A DNA stretch of 64,000 nt from Oceanicola sp. (GCA_017792405.1 CP051231.1:4196795-4260794), one strand, 5' to 3'; counted from the first letter of the stretch, positions 53,414 to 62,950 are shown. A program made the numbers and translations. The notes: generated by a model not told the origin, from the sequence alone.

Positions 53414-53569
53414 ATGGACGTTGTTTCATTGACCTATTACGCCATCGTCTGCGGATTGCTCGCCGGGTTCGTTCCCGCCACATGGCGGATGCCGCTGCGG
53501 TTCGGGCTGGGCGTTTTCATCGGCATCGTGGCCGCAGGCGTCCTGCCGATGCTCCGCGGCGTGTTCTGA
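53414..53569 (+). CDS. Small membrane protein, 51 residues
   Basis: MDVVSLTYYAIVCGLLAGFV, then two hydrophobic stretches with the loop PATWRMPLRFG and a C-terminal helix of VFIGIVAAGVLPM. GAGAGGGG precedes the ATG. It lies upstream of the saccharopine genes. No family recognised. Confidence 0.7.
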   Translation: MDVVSLTYYAIVCGLLAGFVPATWRMPLRFGLGVFIGIVAAGVLPMLRGVF

Positions 53570-53636
53570 CCGCCGACTCGATTGCACCCGGCACCGCCAC
53601 GCTGTTAAGTCGGGCAGAACGAAGCGGGGAAGTCTC

Positions 53637-54680
53637 ATGGTTCATCTCTGGGTCCGTGCCGAAGAGCGCGAGAACGAGCGGCGCGTGGGCCTTGTGCCCG
53701 AAGGTGTCGAGGCGCTGCTGGAGCGCGGGTTTCGGGTGACGGTCGAGGAAAGCCCCGACCGTATCCTGCCGCTTGAGCCCTACCGCGCTGCTGGGGCCGA
53801 GATCGCCCAGCGCGGCAGCTGGCGTGAGGCTCCGGTCGAGGCTCTGATCTACGGCCTGAAGGAACTGCCCGAAGATGGCACGGCACTGCCCCATCGTCAC
53901 ATCATGTTCGGCCATGCCTACAAGGGCCAGCGCGCCGGGCAGGAGCTTCTGTGCCGGTTCAAGGCCGGGGGCGGGGCGCTCTACGATCTGGAGTACCTGA
54001 CCGAGGAGAGTGGCCGCCGCGTGGCCGCCTTCGGCTACTGGGCCGGTTTCGTCGGCGCCGCCGTCACGCTCAAGGCCTGGGCTGCGGCACAGAACGGCAA
54101 AATCTGCCCTGAGGTCCATGAGTGGGAAGAGCAGACCGACCTCGTTGAGGAAATTCGAGATGATCTGCAGGGCCTCTCGACCCCTCGCGCGCTGATCGTC
54201 GGCGCCTTGGGCCGGGTCGGCACCGGCGCGGGCGATATGTGCGAAGAGGTTGGCATCAACCCGACCCGCTGGGACATGGCCGAAACCGCCTCGGGCGGCC
54301 CGTTCCCCGAAATCCTCGCCCATGAACTCTTCTTCAACTGCGTCCTCGCAGGCCCGCAAACCCCTGTTTTCGTACCGCAGGAGGCGCTCGGTGCCGAGCG
54401 GGCGCTGGCGGCGGTTGGCGACATTGCCTGCGACCCGACGAGCGATTTCAACCCGATCCCGGTCTATGACGAAGCCACCACGTGGGACGAGCCGGTGCAT
54501 CGTGTGGCCGATGACCCGGTGCTCGACGTGATGGCGATCGACAATCTGCCCTCCCTCCTGCCCAAGGAGTCGAGCGAGGACTTCGCGGCGCAGATGCTGC
54601 CGCATCTCCTGCGCCTCGACGAGATCGACAAGGGTGTCTGGGGCCGGGCAGCGATAGTTTTCAAGGAGCATACGGAATGA
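53637..54680 (+). CDS. Saccharopine dehydrogenase (NAD, lysine-forming type)
   Basis: 347 residues. The alanine-dehydrogenase-like N-terminus is VHLWVRAEERENERRVGLVP, followed by PHRHIMFGHAYKGQRAG and the nucleotide-binding ALIVGALGRVGTGAGDMCEE. It interconverts lysine plus 2-oxoglutarate with saccharopine. GGGGAAG precedes the ATG. Its stop overlaps the next gene (ATGA), which encodes the second saccharopine enzyme, so the pair forms the lysine-saccharopine-glutamate route; in bacteria this usually serves lysine catabolism or osmotic response. Confidence 0.92.
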   Translation: MVHLWVRAEERENERRVGLVPEGVEALLERGFRVTVEESPDRILPLEPYRAAGAEIAQRGSWREAPVEALIYGLKELPEDGTALPHRHIMFGHAYKGQRAGQELLCRFKAGGGALYDLEYLTEESGRRVAAFGYWAGFVGAAVTLKAWAAAQNGKICPEVHEWEEQTDLVEEIRDDLQGLSTPRALIVGALGRVGTGAGDMCEEVGINPTRWDMAETASGGPFPEILAHELFFNCVLAGPQTPVFVPQEALGAERALAAVGDIACDPTSDFNPIPVYDEATTWDEPVHRVADDPVLDVMAIDNLPSLLPKESSEDFAAQMLPHLLRLDEIDKGVWGRAAIVFKEHTE

Positions 54681-55822
54681 CGATTCACTGGTGCGGCACT
54701 GGCCTCTCGGCCATCCCCGGCCTGCGGCGGCTGCTGGCCGAGCGCGATGACGTGACGGTCTGGAACCGAACAGAGGCCAAGGCCCGCGAGGCCGTTGGCG
54801 ACCTGACCGAAGACATTCGCGCCTTCTCGATGGAGGCGCTGGCCGAGGTTCTCGCCAAGGGTGACCTCGTGGTCTCCATGCTGCCCGGTGACCATCATGT
54901 TCCGCTGGCCGAGTTGTGCCTCGAGAAGGGCGCCGACTTCGTGTCGTCTTCCTACATCAGCCCCGAAATGCGGGCGCTGGACGCGGCGGCGAAAGAGCAG
55001 GGCCTTCGTTTCGTCAACGAGGTCGGCCTCGACCCGGGCATCGACCACCTGATGGCGCATTGGCTGATGGCCGATTACCGCGCCTCCGAGGGCTTCAGCC
55101 CCGACAATGTGCTCAGCTTCATCAGCTACTGCGGCGGCATCCCCAAGGAGCCCAATGCCTTCCGCTACAAGTTCAGCTGGTCGCCGCTCGGGGTGCTGAA
55201 GGCGCTCAAGTCTCCCTCGGTCTCGATCCGCAGCCACTCCGAGCTGCGCGTCTCCCGCCCGTGGGACGCGCTCACCCGCTACGATGCACCGCTTTCGACG
55301 CCCGAGAGCTTTGAGGTGTACCCCAACCGGGACAGCCTGCCCTTCATGGCAGAATACGGCTTCGAGCCAGGCTGGAAGGTGAAGGACTTCGTGCGCGGCA
55401 CCCTCCGGCTCAACGGGTGGTTCGACGCGTGGAAGGAAGTGTTTGCCGAGGTTGAAGCGCTCGAAGGCAAGCCCGAACTGGATGCGCGCCTTGCCGAAAT
55501 GGCGGCCGAGTTCTGGGAAAAGCACGCCTATGACGTGGGCGAACCGGACCGGGTGGTGCTCTGCGTGGCGCTTGAGGCTCTGAAGGATGGCGTGCCGGTC
55601 TACCACAAGACCTATGCTATGGATGCCTGGGGCGATGCCCGCGGATCGGCCATGGCGCGTCTGGTAAGTGACACGGTGGCGCTGGCCGTTGAGGCCGTGC
55701 TGGCTCGCGAGATCGCGCCGGGCGTCTCCGCCGCCCCGTCCGACCCGCGCCTTGTGGAGCGCTGGCTGGACAGGGTCCACACCACGGCGCAGCACCTCAT
55801 GGTGGTGGATCACCTTAGCTGA
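54677..55822 (+). CDS. Saccharopine dehydrogenase family protein (glutamate-forming type)
   Basis: 381 residues. The Rossmann start is MTIHWCGTGLSAIPGLRRLL, with DLVVSMLPGDHHVPLAELCL and the catalytic-region FVNEVGLDPGIDHLMAHWLM, then ISYCGGIPKEPNAFRYKFSW. It would oxidise saccharopine to glutamate and aminoadipate semialdehyde, completing the step begun by the upstream enzyme. It is followed by a perfect 15-bp hairpin. Confidence 0.92.
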   Translation: MTIHWCGTGLSAIPGLRRLLAERDDVTVWNRTEAKAREAVGDLTEDIRAFSMEALAEVLAKGDLVVSMLPGDHHVPLAELCLEKGADFVSSSYISPEMRALDAAAKEQGLRFVNEVGLDPGIDHLMAHWLMADYRASEGFSPDNVLSFISYCGGIPKEPNAFRYKFSWSPLGVLKALKSPSVSIRSHSELRVSRPWDALTRYDAPLSTPESFEVYPNRDSLPFMAEYGFEPGWKVKDFVRGTLRLNGWFDAWKEVFAEVEALEGKPELDARLAEMAAEFWEKHAYDVGEPDRVVLCVALEALKDGVPVYHKTYAMDAWGDARGSAMARLVSDTVALAVEAVLAREIAPGVSAAPSDPRLVERWLDRVHTTAQHLMVVDHLS

Positions 55823-55828
55823 ATAAAG

Positions 55829-55871
55829 AAGGCCCGCCTTCGCCAAATGGGGACATGCGAAGGCGGGCCTT
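55829..55871 (+). terminator. 15-bp perfect hairpin after the saccharopine genes
   Basis: AAGGCCCGCCTTCGC (55829-55843) pairs perfectly with GCGAAGGCGGGCCTT (55857-55871) across a 13-nt loop, starting 6 bp after the stop. It lies between convergent genes. There is no long T-tract. Confidence 0.75.
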
Positions 55872-55878
55872 AGTCAGG

Positions 55879-55941
55879 GACGGGCCAGGCAGCAACCCGT
55901 CACCCTATGGCGGACCCGGAGAAAGCTCGCGTCAGGTCCGC
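55879..55941. other. Two further hairpins forming a structured 3' intergenic segment
   Basis: GACGGG (55879-55884) pairs with CCCGTC (55896-55901), and GCGGACC (55910-55916) pairs with GGTCCGC (55935-55941). They follow the preceding hairpin directly, giving three stem-loops in 113 bp downstream of both flanking genes. It could be a stable 3' RNA or small RNA; no known family is recognised. Confidence 0.5.
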
Positions 55942-55951
55942 TTCTCAATCG

Positions 55952-56152
55952 TCATCGTGCCTGCAAGGCCCTCTCGCCTGCGGCGACCAGTTCCGACACC
56001 ATCTTCTGATGGCCCCACTGCACATGGCCGGGGATCGACACATGCACCTTGCGGCGCAGCGGCGTTCCGGTGGTGAAGCTGACATCGGCTTCGAACCGGC
56101 GCATCGCCGGGTCGTAGATGACGTGATCGATCTGTGGTCCGGTGAACGGCAT
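55952..56152 (-). CDS. Small uncharacterised protein, 66 residues
   Basis: GAGGAGG lies just before the ATG at 56152. The protein starts MPFTGPQIDHVIYDPAMRRF, contains EADVSFTTGTPLRRKVHVSI, and ends in a basic helix. No signal peptide or membrane segment. It is divergent from clpB. The strong ribosome site and compact form support it as a real gene. Confidence 0.75.
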   Translation of the reverse strand: MPFTGPQIDHVIYDPAMRRFEADVSFTTGTPLRRKVHVSIPGHVQWGHQKMVSELVAAGERALQAR

Positions 56153-56263
56153 CTCTGCCTCCTCATCCTGTGGTTCACACCTTCAACGCAACTAGATGTG
56201 GGATTGTTCCCGAGAGTTTTCCACAGGGCGTCACGAAACAGTGATTCGATGGAACAGCGCCCC

Positions 56264-56292
56264 CTTGAGACCCGCAGCAGCTGTCCCCAAAT
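56264..56292 (+). promoter_or_regulatory. Probable sigma-32 (RpoH) promoter for clpB
   Basis: CTTGAG (56264-56269), a 15-nt spacer and CCCCAAAT (56285-56292) match the heat-shock pattern CTTGAA-N-CCCCATNT. Transcription would start near 56299, leaving a 75-nt leader before the clpB ATG. This predicts heat induction. Confidence 0.75.
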
Positions 56293-56373
56293 AGGATGAG
56301 AAGGCCCGATACGGGTCTGTGCCGCCGGGCGGGCAGACCTCAAGAAAGGGCGCTTAACAAAGGAGAATGACCG

Positions 56374-58989
56374 ATGAACATGAACGAGTTCACGGAACGG
56401 TCTCGCGGTTTCATTCAGGCGGCGCAGACCATCGCGATGCGGGAAGACCATCAGCGGATGGTGCCCGAGCATCTGTTGAAAGCCCTGATGGACGATGAGC
56501 AGGGCCTTGCTTCCAACCTCATCAAACGTGCGGGCGGCTCGCCTGAACGCGTGGTCGAGGCACTCGAAGCGGCGCTGGCCAAGCAGCCCAAGGTCTCGGG
56601 CGACGCCGGGCAGGTCTATCTTGATAGCCAGACCGGCAAGGTGCTGGATGAAGCCGCCAAGATCGCAAAGAAGGCGGGCGATAGCTTTGTGCCGGTGGAG
56701 CGCATCCTGACCGCGCTGGCCGTGGTACGCTCGGGCGCGAAGACGGCGCTGGATGCGGGCGGCGTGTCTGCCCAGAACCTCAATGGCGCGATCAACGACA
56801 TCCGCAAGGGCCGCACCGCCGATACGGCGAGCGCCGAAGAGGGCTATGATGCGCTGAAGAAATACGCGCTGGACCTCACCGAGCGCGCCCGCGACGGCAA
56901 GATCGACCCGATCATCGGGCGCGACGAGGAAATTCGCCGCGCGATGCAGGTGCTGTCCCGCCGGACAAAGAACAACCCGGTGCTGATCGGTGAGCCCGGC
57001 GTGGGTAAAACCGCCATCGCCGAGGGCATCGCCATCCGCATCATCAACGGTGACGTGCCGGAGAGCCTGAAGGGCAAGACCCTGATGGCGCTCGACATGG
57101 GCGCGCTGATTGCCGGGGCCAAGTATCGCGGCGAGTTCGAGGAGCGGCTGAAGTCGATCCTGAAGGAAATCGAGGCCGCTGCCGGCGACATCGTGCTGTT
57201 CATTGATGAGATGCACACGCTGGTCGGTGCCGGCAAGGCCGATGGCGCGATGGATGCGTCGAACCTGCTGAAGCCTGCGCTGGCGCGGGGCGAACTGCAC
57301 TGTATAGGTGCGACCACGCTCGACGAGTATCGCAAGCATGTAGAGAAGGATGCGGCGCTCGCACGCCGGTTCCAGCCGGTGATGGTGGAGGAGCCGACGG
57401 TCGAAGACACCGTGTCGATCCTGCGCGGCATTAAGGAGAAGTACGAGTTGCACCACGGCGTGCGGATCAGCGACTCTGCCCTCGTGGCCGCTGCGACGCT
57501 CTCCCACCGATACATCACCGACCGTTTCCTGCCCGACAAGGCGATCGACCTTGTGGACGAGGCCGCGAGCCGTCTGCGCATGGAGGTGGACTCCAAGCCC
57601 GAGGAACTGGATGCGCTCGACCGGCAGATCCTGCAAATGCAGATCGAGGCTGAGGCGCTGAAGAAGGAGGATGATCAGGCCTCCAAGGACCGGCTGGAGA
57701 AGCTTGAGAAGGAGCTGAGCGAGCTTCAGGAGAAATCCGCCGAGATGACTGCCCAGTGGCAGGCCGAGCGCGACAAGCTCGAGTCGGCCCGCGACATCAA
57801 GGAGCAGCTCGACCATGCCCGGGCCCAGCTCGATCAGGCCAAGCGGGAGGGCAACCTCGCCAAGGCGGGCGAGCTTTCTTACGGCGTGATTCCGGGGCTA
57901 GAGAAACAACTGGCCGAGGCCGAAGCGAGCGAGAGCGACGTGATGGTCGAGGAGGCCGTGCGGCCGGAGCAGATTGCCGAGGTGGTCGAGCGGTGGACGG
58001 GTATCCCTACCGCGCGGATGCTGGAAGGTGAGCGCGAAAAGCTGCTGCGGATGGAAGACGAGATCGGCAAACGGGTGATCGGCCAGCGCCAGGCGGTGCG
58101 GGCTGTGTCCAACGCGGTGCGCCGTGCGCGGGCCGGGCTGAACGACGAGGCACGCCCCCTGGGCAGCTTCCTCTTCCTCGGACCGACCGGCGTGGGCAAG
58201 ACCGAGCTGACCAAGGCGCTCGCCGAGTTCCTCTTCGACGATGACAGCGCGATGGTGCGGATCGACATGAGCGAATTCATGGAGAAACACGCCGTGGCCC
58301 GGCTCATCGGCGCTCCTCCGGGCTACGTGGGCTACGACGAAGGCGGCGTGCTGACCGAGGCGGTGCGGCGGCGGCCCTATCAGGTTGTCCTGTTCGACGA
58401 GGTCGAGAAGGCGCACCCCGACGTGTTCAACGTGCTCCTGCAGGTGCTCGATGACGGGCAGCTGACGGACGGGCAGGGCCGGACGGTGGATTTCAAGCAG
58501 ACGCTGATCGTGCTCACCTCCAACCTCGGCGCACAGGCTCTGAGCCAGTTGCCCGACGGCGCCGATGCCGGTCAGGCCAAGCGCGACGTGATGGATGCAG
58601 TGCGGGCGCACTTCCGCCCCGAATTCCTGAACCGTCTGGACGAGACCATCATCTTCGACCGGCTCAGCCGGGGCGACATGGATGGTATCGTGCAAATCCA
58701 ACTCGGCCTGCTGCGCAAGCGACTGGCACGGCGCAACATCGGGCTGGAGTTGGACGAAGGGGCCCAGACTTGGCTGGCCGACGAGGGCTATGACCCGGTG
58801 TTCGGTGCGCGGCCCCTCAAGCGGGTGATCCAGCGGGCGTTGCAGGACGAGCTGGCCGAGTTGCTGCTGGCAGGTGACGTGAGCGATGGCGACACGGTGA
58901 CAGTGAGCGCCGGAGCCGAGGGGCTGATCATCGGTGACAAGGTAACCGGCTCCAACCGTCCGCGCCCCGACGATGCCGTGGTGCACTGA
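56374..58989 (+). CDS. clpB: Disaggregase chaperone ClpB
   Basis: 871 residues, typical. Order: N-domain, first AAA+ module with Walker A GEPGVGKTAIAEG, a coiled-coil M-domain (about 410-530, Lys/Glu-rich: LEKLEKELSELQEKSAEMTA), and the second AAA+ module with GPTGVGKTELTKALAEFLF and the pore loop YVGYDEGG. ClpB rescues aggregated proteins with the DnaK system in the cytoplasm. AAAGGAG precedes the ATG. Its promoter matches the heat-shock type. A terminator follows at 59029-59058. Confidence 0.99.
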   Translation: MNMNEFTERSRGFIQAAQTIAMREDHQRMVPEHLLKALMDDEQGLASNLIKRAGGSPERVVEALEAALAKQPKVSGDAGQVYLDSQTGKVLDEAAKIAKKAGDSFVPVERILTALAVVRSGAKTALDAGGVSAQNLNGAINDIRKGRTADTASAEEGYDALKKYALDLTERARDGKIDPIIGRDEEIRRAMQVLSRRTKNNPVLIGEPGVGKTAIAEGIAIRIINGDVPESLKGKTLMALDMGALIAGAKYRGEFEERLKSILKEIEAAAGDIVLFIDEMHTLVGAGKADGAMDASNLLKPALARGELHCIGATTLDEYRKHVEKDAALARRFQPVMVEEPTVEDTVSILRGIKEKYELHHGVRISDSALVAAATLSHRYITDRFLPDKAIDLVDEAASRLRMEVDSKPEELDALDRQILQMQIEAEALKKEDDQASKDRLEKLEKELSELQEKSAEMTAQWQAERDKLESARDIKEQLDHARAQLDQAKREGNLAKAGELSYGVIPGLEKQLAEAEASESDVMVEEAVRPEQIAEVVERWTGIPTARMLEGEREKLLRMEDEIGKRVIGQRQAVRAVSNAVRRARAGLNDEARPLGSFLFLGPTGVGKTELTKALAEFLFDDDSAMVRIDMSEFMEKHAVARLIGAPPGYVGYDEGGVLTEAVRRRPYQVVLFDEVEKAHPDVFNVLLQVLDDGQLTDGQGRTVDFKQTLIVLTSNLGAQALSQLPDGADAGQAKRDVMDAVRAHFRPEFLNRLDETIIFDRLSRGDMDGIVQIQLGLLRKRLARRNIGLELDEGAQTWLADEGYDPVFGARPLKRVIQRALQDELAELLLAGDVSDGDTVTVSAGAEGLIIGDKVTGSNRPRPDDAVVH

Positions 58990-59028
58990 GCGCCGTTGAT
59001 CCGGGCCGCGCGCCCGCCTAGAGATGCG

Positions 59029-59058
59029 AAGGCCCCTTCCAACCGGGAGGGGCCTTTT
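59029..59058 (+). terminator. Terminator after clpB
   Basis: AAGGCCCCT (59029-59037) pairs with AGGGGCCTT (59048-59056), followed by TT. The T-run is short, but the 9-bp stem is perfect. Confidence 0.8.
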
Positions 59059-59075
59059 GCATGGGAGGGGTGAAG

Positions 59076-59822
59076 ATGAAGGGCGCAATCATCACGGGCG
59101 CGGCACGCGGGATCGGGCTGGCCACGGCGAAGCTGTTGGCGGCGGACGGCTGGAAGGTCGCGCTAGTCGACCGGGACCGTGAGGCGCTGGAGGCTGCCGT
59201 GGGCGAGGTGCCCGGCGGCGTCGCGGTCTTTGCCGATGTGTCGGTGCCGGAGGACGTGACCCGCATGGTGGCCGAGGCCATGGCGGCATTGGGCCGGATC
59301 GACGGCTTGGTGAACAACGCGGGCGTTGCCCTCTTCGGCCCCGAAGCTGAAACCGATTTCGCCACATGGCGCGAGGTGATGGCGACCAACCTCGATGGCG
59401 TATTCCTCTGCTCTCAAGCGGCACGCGAGGCGCTCATCAAAACCAAAGGCGCCGTGGTCAACATCGCCTCTATCTCCGGCCATCGCGCCAGCACATTGCG
59501 CGTGGCCTATGGCACCTCGAAGGCCGGGGTGATCCACCTGACCAAGCAGTTCGCGGCGGAGTGGGGCGAGTATGGCGTGCGGGTCAACTGCGTGGCCCCC
59601 GGCCCGGTCGATACCAAGCTGGCGCTTGCCGTGCATACGCCCGACATCCGCGCCGCCTACCACGATGCGATTCCGCTAAACCGCTATGGCAAGGAAGAAG
59701 AGATCGCGCAGGGCATCGTCTTCCTGCTCTCAGACAAAGCCAGTTACATCACCGGGCAGCTGCTTTCGGTCGATGGCGGATTTGAGAGCACCGGCATCGG
59801 CCTGCCCTCCCTTCGGCTCTGA
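59076..59822 (+). CDS. Short-chain dehydrogenase/reductase
   Basis: 248 residues from the ATG at 59076 (GGGAGGGG just upstream); an ATG at 59061 is an alternative. The SDR motifs are AIITGAARGIGLATAKLLAA, the NNAGVALFG segment, the catalytic Ser (ASISGHRAST) and YGTSKAGVIHLTK, and RVNCVAPGPVDT. The substrate is unknown. It is an NAD(P)-dependent cytoplasmic enzyme. Confidence 0.93.
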   Translation: MKGAIITGAARGIGLATAKLLAADGWKVALVDRDREALEAAVGEVPGGVAVFADVSVPEDVTRMVAEAMAALGRIDGLVNNAGVALFGPEAETDFATWREVMATNLDGVFLCSQAAREALIKTKGAVVNIASISGHRASTLRVAYGTSKAGVIHLTKQFAAEWGEYGVRVNCVAPGPVDTKLALAVHTPDIRAAYHDAIPLNRYGKEEEIAQGIVFLLSDKASYITGQLLSVDGGFESTGIGLPSLRL

Positions 59823-59884
59823 GCTTGCCGCGCCGTGTCGGGGCAGGCTAGCCTCGCTCCAGTCACGGCAGAGGGGAGGCTCCG

Positions 59885-60355
59885 ATGGCACGCAGGATTC
59901 ACGCATTGCTCGACGAGTATGGCGATAGCCATCAGGACCCGACCAATAAGGCGGTACATTGGCTCTGCGTGCCGGTGATCGTCTGGACGGTGATGGTCTT
60001 CGTCTATTCCATCCCTCAGCCCGGCTTCATGGCCCAATTCGGCTGGCTCAATTGGCTCACGGTCGTTCTGGCGCTCTCTCTATTATACTACGTCATCCTC
60101 TCGCCCACGCTTGCGGTGGGCTTCGCGCTCTACGCGGGGCTTTGCTACTGGCTGACGGTCACACTCGATGCATCTACCGGCATCCCCGTCTGGCAGATCG
60201 GCGCAGTGGTCTTCGTATTGGCATGGCTCGGGCAGTTCTGGGGCCACAAGGTAGAGGGCAAGAAGCCCTCGTTCTTCAAGGATGTGCAGTTTCTGCTGAT
60301 CGGGCCGGCGTGGCTGCTGTCGTTTCTCTACAAGCGGATGGGCATTCCGGTGTGA
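59885..60355 (+). CDS. Mpo1-like (DUF962) membrane protein
   Basis: 156 residues. Family signatures are DPTNKAVHWLCVPVIVWTVM at the N-terminus and QFWGHKVEGKKPSFFKDVQF near the C-terminus, with several hydrophobic segments between. Yeast Mpo1 is an iron-dependent dioxygenase for 2-hydroxy-fatty acids; the bacterial function may be similar but is not established here. GGGAGG precedes the ATG. Confidence 0.9.
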   Translation: MARRIHALLDEYGDSHQDPTNKAVHWLCVPVIVWTVMVFVYSIPQPGFMAQFGWLNWLTVVLALSLLYYVILSPTLAVGFALYAGLCYWLTVTLDASTGIPVWQIGAVVFVLAWLGQFWGHKVEGKKPSFFKDVQFLLIGPAWLLSFLYKRMGIPV

Positions 60356-60426
60356 TCCTGCGCCGCGGCACTTGTCACCCGCGCCACGGCTGCGCATCCT
60401 CCGGGCAAGCAACGGAGGGCAGGTGA

Positions 60427-61926
60427 ATGTGGTTCATGGACTGGGCGGGCTGGGCGCTGGAGTTTCTGGCCTTTGCGCTGCTGATCTTCATCGGGCTGGC
60501 GATGCTGCTGGCCGTCGTGCTCTTCGTCATCGACAAGACCCAGACGCAGGACGCCATCCGCCGCAACTATCCGGTGATCGGCCGCTTCCGGCACCTCTTT
60601 TCCACCTTGGGCGAGTTCTTCCGGCAGTACTTCTTTGCGATGGACCGCGAGGAGCTGCCCTTCAACCGGGCACAGCGGGACTGGGTGAAGCACGCGGCTG
60701 CGGGCCATTCCAATACGGTGGCCTTTGGCTCCACTCGCAATATCAGCGTTGTGGGCACGCCGATCTTCGTCAACGCCGCCTTCCCGCCACTCGATGACCA
60801 GTTCGCCTCGACCGAGCCGATGCTGATCGGCCCGCACTGCCGCACGCCCTATACGGCGAAATCGATCTTCAACATCTCCGGCATGTCATACGGCGCCCTC
60901 TCCAAGCCGGCCGTCCGGGCGCTCAGCCGGGGGGGCAAGCTGGCCGACATCTGGATGAATACGGGCGAGGGCGGGGTGAGCCCCTATCACTTCGAGGGCG
61001 GGTGCGACCTCGTCTTCCAGATCGGCACCGCCAAATACGGCGTGCGCGACCATGACGGGAACCTCTCGGACGAAAAGCTCGGCGAACTGGCCGACCATCC
61101 GCAAGTGAAGATGATTGAGGTGAAGCTGGCGCAAGGGGCAAAGCCGGGGAAGGGGGGGATTTTGCCCGCCGCCAAGGTGACGCCTGAGATCGCCGAGATC
61201 CGGGGCATCCGCGTGGGCGAGGCTTCGATTTCGCCCAACCGCCACCCCGAGATCGACGACTGGGCCGACCTGCTCGACTATATTGCCCATGTGCGCGAGG
61301 TCACCGGCAAGCCCGTGGGCTTCAAGACTGTGATCGGCAACATCGAGGTCTGGCGACCGCTCTTCAAACTGATCGAAGAGCGGGGTGAGGCTTCCGCGCC
61401 GGACTTCATCACGATCGACGGCGGGGAAGGGGGCACGGGTGCAGCCCCAATGCCATTGATGGACCTCGTCGGCATGCCGATCCGTGAGGCGCTGCCGCTC
61501 TTCAACAACCTACGCGACGAATTCGGGCTGAAGGAACGCATCCGCCTCGTGGCCTCCGGCAAGATGGTGAACCCCGGCGACGTGGCCCTCGCGCTGGCGC
61601 TGGGCGCCGACTTTGTGACCTCGGCGCGCGGCTTCATGTTCTCGCTTGGCTGCATCCAAGCGCTGAAGTGCAACAAGAACACCTGCCCGACCGGCATCAC
61701 CACTCACAACCCGCGCTTTCAGAAAGGGCTGGTGGTGGAAGACAAAGACAAGAAGGTGGCCGCCTACGCCAAATCGGTGATCAAAGAGGTTGAGACGATT
61801 GCCCATTCGGTCGGTGTGGCCGAGCCTCGGCTGATGCGGCGGCGGCATGTGCGGCTGGTGCAGCCCGATGGCACCTCGATCCCGTTCAACCGCATTCTGC
61901 CAAGCTTCAATGCGCCGCCTGAATGA
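60427..61926 (+). CDS. FMN-binding glutamate-synthase-like protein
   Basis: 499 residues. An N-terminal hydrophobic segment (about 8-35) precedes the glutamate-synthase FMN domain: IFNISGMSYGALSKPAVRAL, TGEGGVSPYHFEGGCDLVFQ, TIDGGEGGTGAAP and the Fe-S cysteine cluster LGCIQALKCNKNTCPTG. It has no glutamine-amidotransferase domain, so it is not a complete GltB; it probably acts as a membrane-anchored FMN/Fe-S oxidoreductase. GGAGGGC lies before the ATG. Confidence 0.92.
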   Translation: MWFMDWAGWALEFLAFALLIFIGLAMLLAVVLFVIDKTQTQDAIRRNYPVIGRFRHLFSTLGEFFRQYFFAMDREELPFNRAQRDWVKHAAAGHSNTVAFGSTRNISVVGTPIFVNAAFPPLDDQFASTEPMLIGPHCRTPYTAKSIFNISGMSYGALSKPAVRALSRGGKLADIWMNTGEGGVSPYHFEGGCDLVFQIGTAKYGVRDHDGNLSDEKLGELADHPQVKMIEVKLAQGAKPGKGGILPAAKVTPEIAEIRGIRVGEASISPNRHPEIDDWADLLDYIAHVREVTGKPVGFKTVIGNIEVWRPLFKLIEERGEASAPDFITIDGGEGGTGAAPMPLMDLVGMPIREALPLFNNLRDEFGLKERIRLVASGKMVNPGDVALALALGADFVTSARGFMFSLGCIQALKCNKNTCPTGITTHNPRFQKGLVVEDKDKKVAAYAKSVIKEVETIAHSVGVAEPRLMRRRHVRLVQPDGTSIPFNRILPSFNAPPE

Positions 61927-62034
61927 GCGGCGCGTTTTGTTTCAGCCTCTGACGATCCTGTAAGCAAACCGGCTCGTGAGAAATGTTTCAGGTTTCGGCC
62001 TCTATATACTGTGTGGGGATAGAAGGAGACGAAC

Positions 62035-62943
62035 ATGGCCCACCGCTGGACGAACAAACTGACCAAAGCCGATGTGACGCCTGAGGCGATCTGGCTGAAC
62101 CGGCGCCAGATCATCGCCGGTCTGACGGCGGCGGGTATGACGGGTGCGCTGGCGGGGCGGGCCGAAGCGGCGGGCGATACGCTTGAACCGAACAGCTTTG
62201 ACGATATCACCAGCTACAACAATTACTACGAGTTCGGCACCGGCAAGAACGACCCGGCCGCGAATGCGGGCGCACTCGATACTTCCAACTGGTCGATCGA
62301 GATTGACGGCATGGTCGACCGCCCCGGCACCTACACGCTTGCCGACCTTACCGAGGGCCTGACCGAGGAAGAGCGGATCTATCGCTTCCGCTGTGTCGAG
62401 GCCTGGTCGATGATCGTGCCGTGGAACGGTTTCGAACTGGCTGACCTGCTGGCCAAAGCCGGTGTGCAGGAGGCCGCGCGTTACGTGGCCTTCGAAACGG
62501 TAGTGCAGCCCGAGAACATGCCGGGCGTTCGGCGCAAGGTGATTCCATTCCCCTATGTCGAGGGGCTACGGATCGATGAGGCCATGCATCCGCTGACGAT
62601 GATGGCTACCGGCATCTACGGCAAACCCATGCCCAACCAGAACGGCGCGCCGATCCGGCTGGTGGTGCCGTGGAAGTATGGCTTCAAGTCGATCAAGAGC
62701 ATCGTGCGCATCAGCCTCGTGGCCGATGAGCCGCCGACGACCTGGAACAACCTGAATGCGCGGGAGTACGGCTTCTATTCCAACGTGAACCCGCAAGTGA
62801 GCCACCCGCGCTGGAGCCAGGCTACGGAGCGGGTGATCGGCGGCGGGCTCTTCGCCAAGCGGCAAGAGACCCTCATGTTCAACGGATACGAGGAAGAGGT
62901 GGCCGCGCTCTACGACGGTATGGATCTCACCAAGAACTACTGA
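62035..62943 (+). CDS. msrP: Protein-methionine-sulfoxide reductase catalytic subunit
   Basis: 302 residues. A Tat-type signal with the twin arginine NRRQIIAGLTAAGMTGALAG (residues about 22-41) sends it to the periplasm. The molybdopterin domain has the Mo-ligand cysteine in YRFRCVEAWSMIVPWNGFEL. It repairs oxidised periplasmic proteins, receiving electrons from MsrQ, encoded 8 bp downstream. AAGGAGA precedes the ATG. A TATACT-like -10 lies at 62005-62010. Confidence 0.96.
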   Translation: MAHRWTNKLTKADVTPEAIWLNRRQIIAGLTAAGMTGALAGRAEAAGDTLEPNSFDDITSYNNYYEFGTGKNDPAANAGALDTSNWSIEIDGMVDRPGTYTLADLTEGLTEEERIYRFRCVEAWSMIVPWNGFELADLLAKAGVQEAARYVAFETVVQPENMPGVRRKVIPFPYVEGLRIDEAMHPLTMMATGIYGKPMPNQNGAPIRLVVPWKYGFKSIKSIVRISLVADEPPTTWNNLNAREYGFYSNVNPQVSHPRWSQATERVIGGGLFAKRQETLMFNGYEEEVAALYDGMDLTKNY

Positions 62944-62950
62944 GCCACCG

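Noticed and set aside
55879..55941. Possible signal recognition particle RNA or tmRNA
   Set aside because: The conserved GGAAG/GAAGCAG loop arrangement of SRP RNA and the tmRNA tag are absent; only simple hairpins are present.
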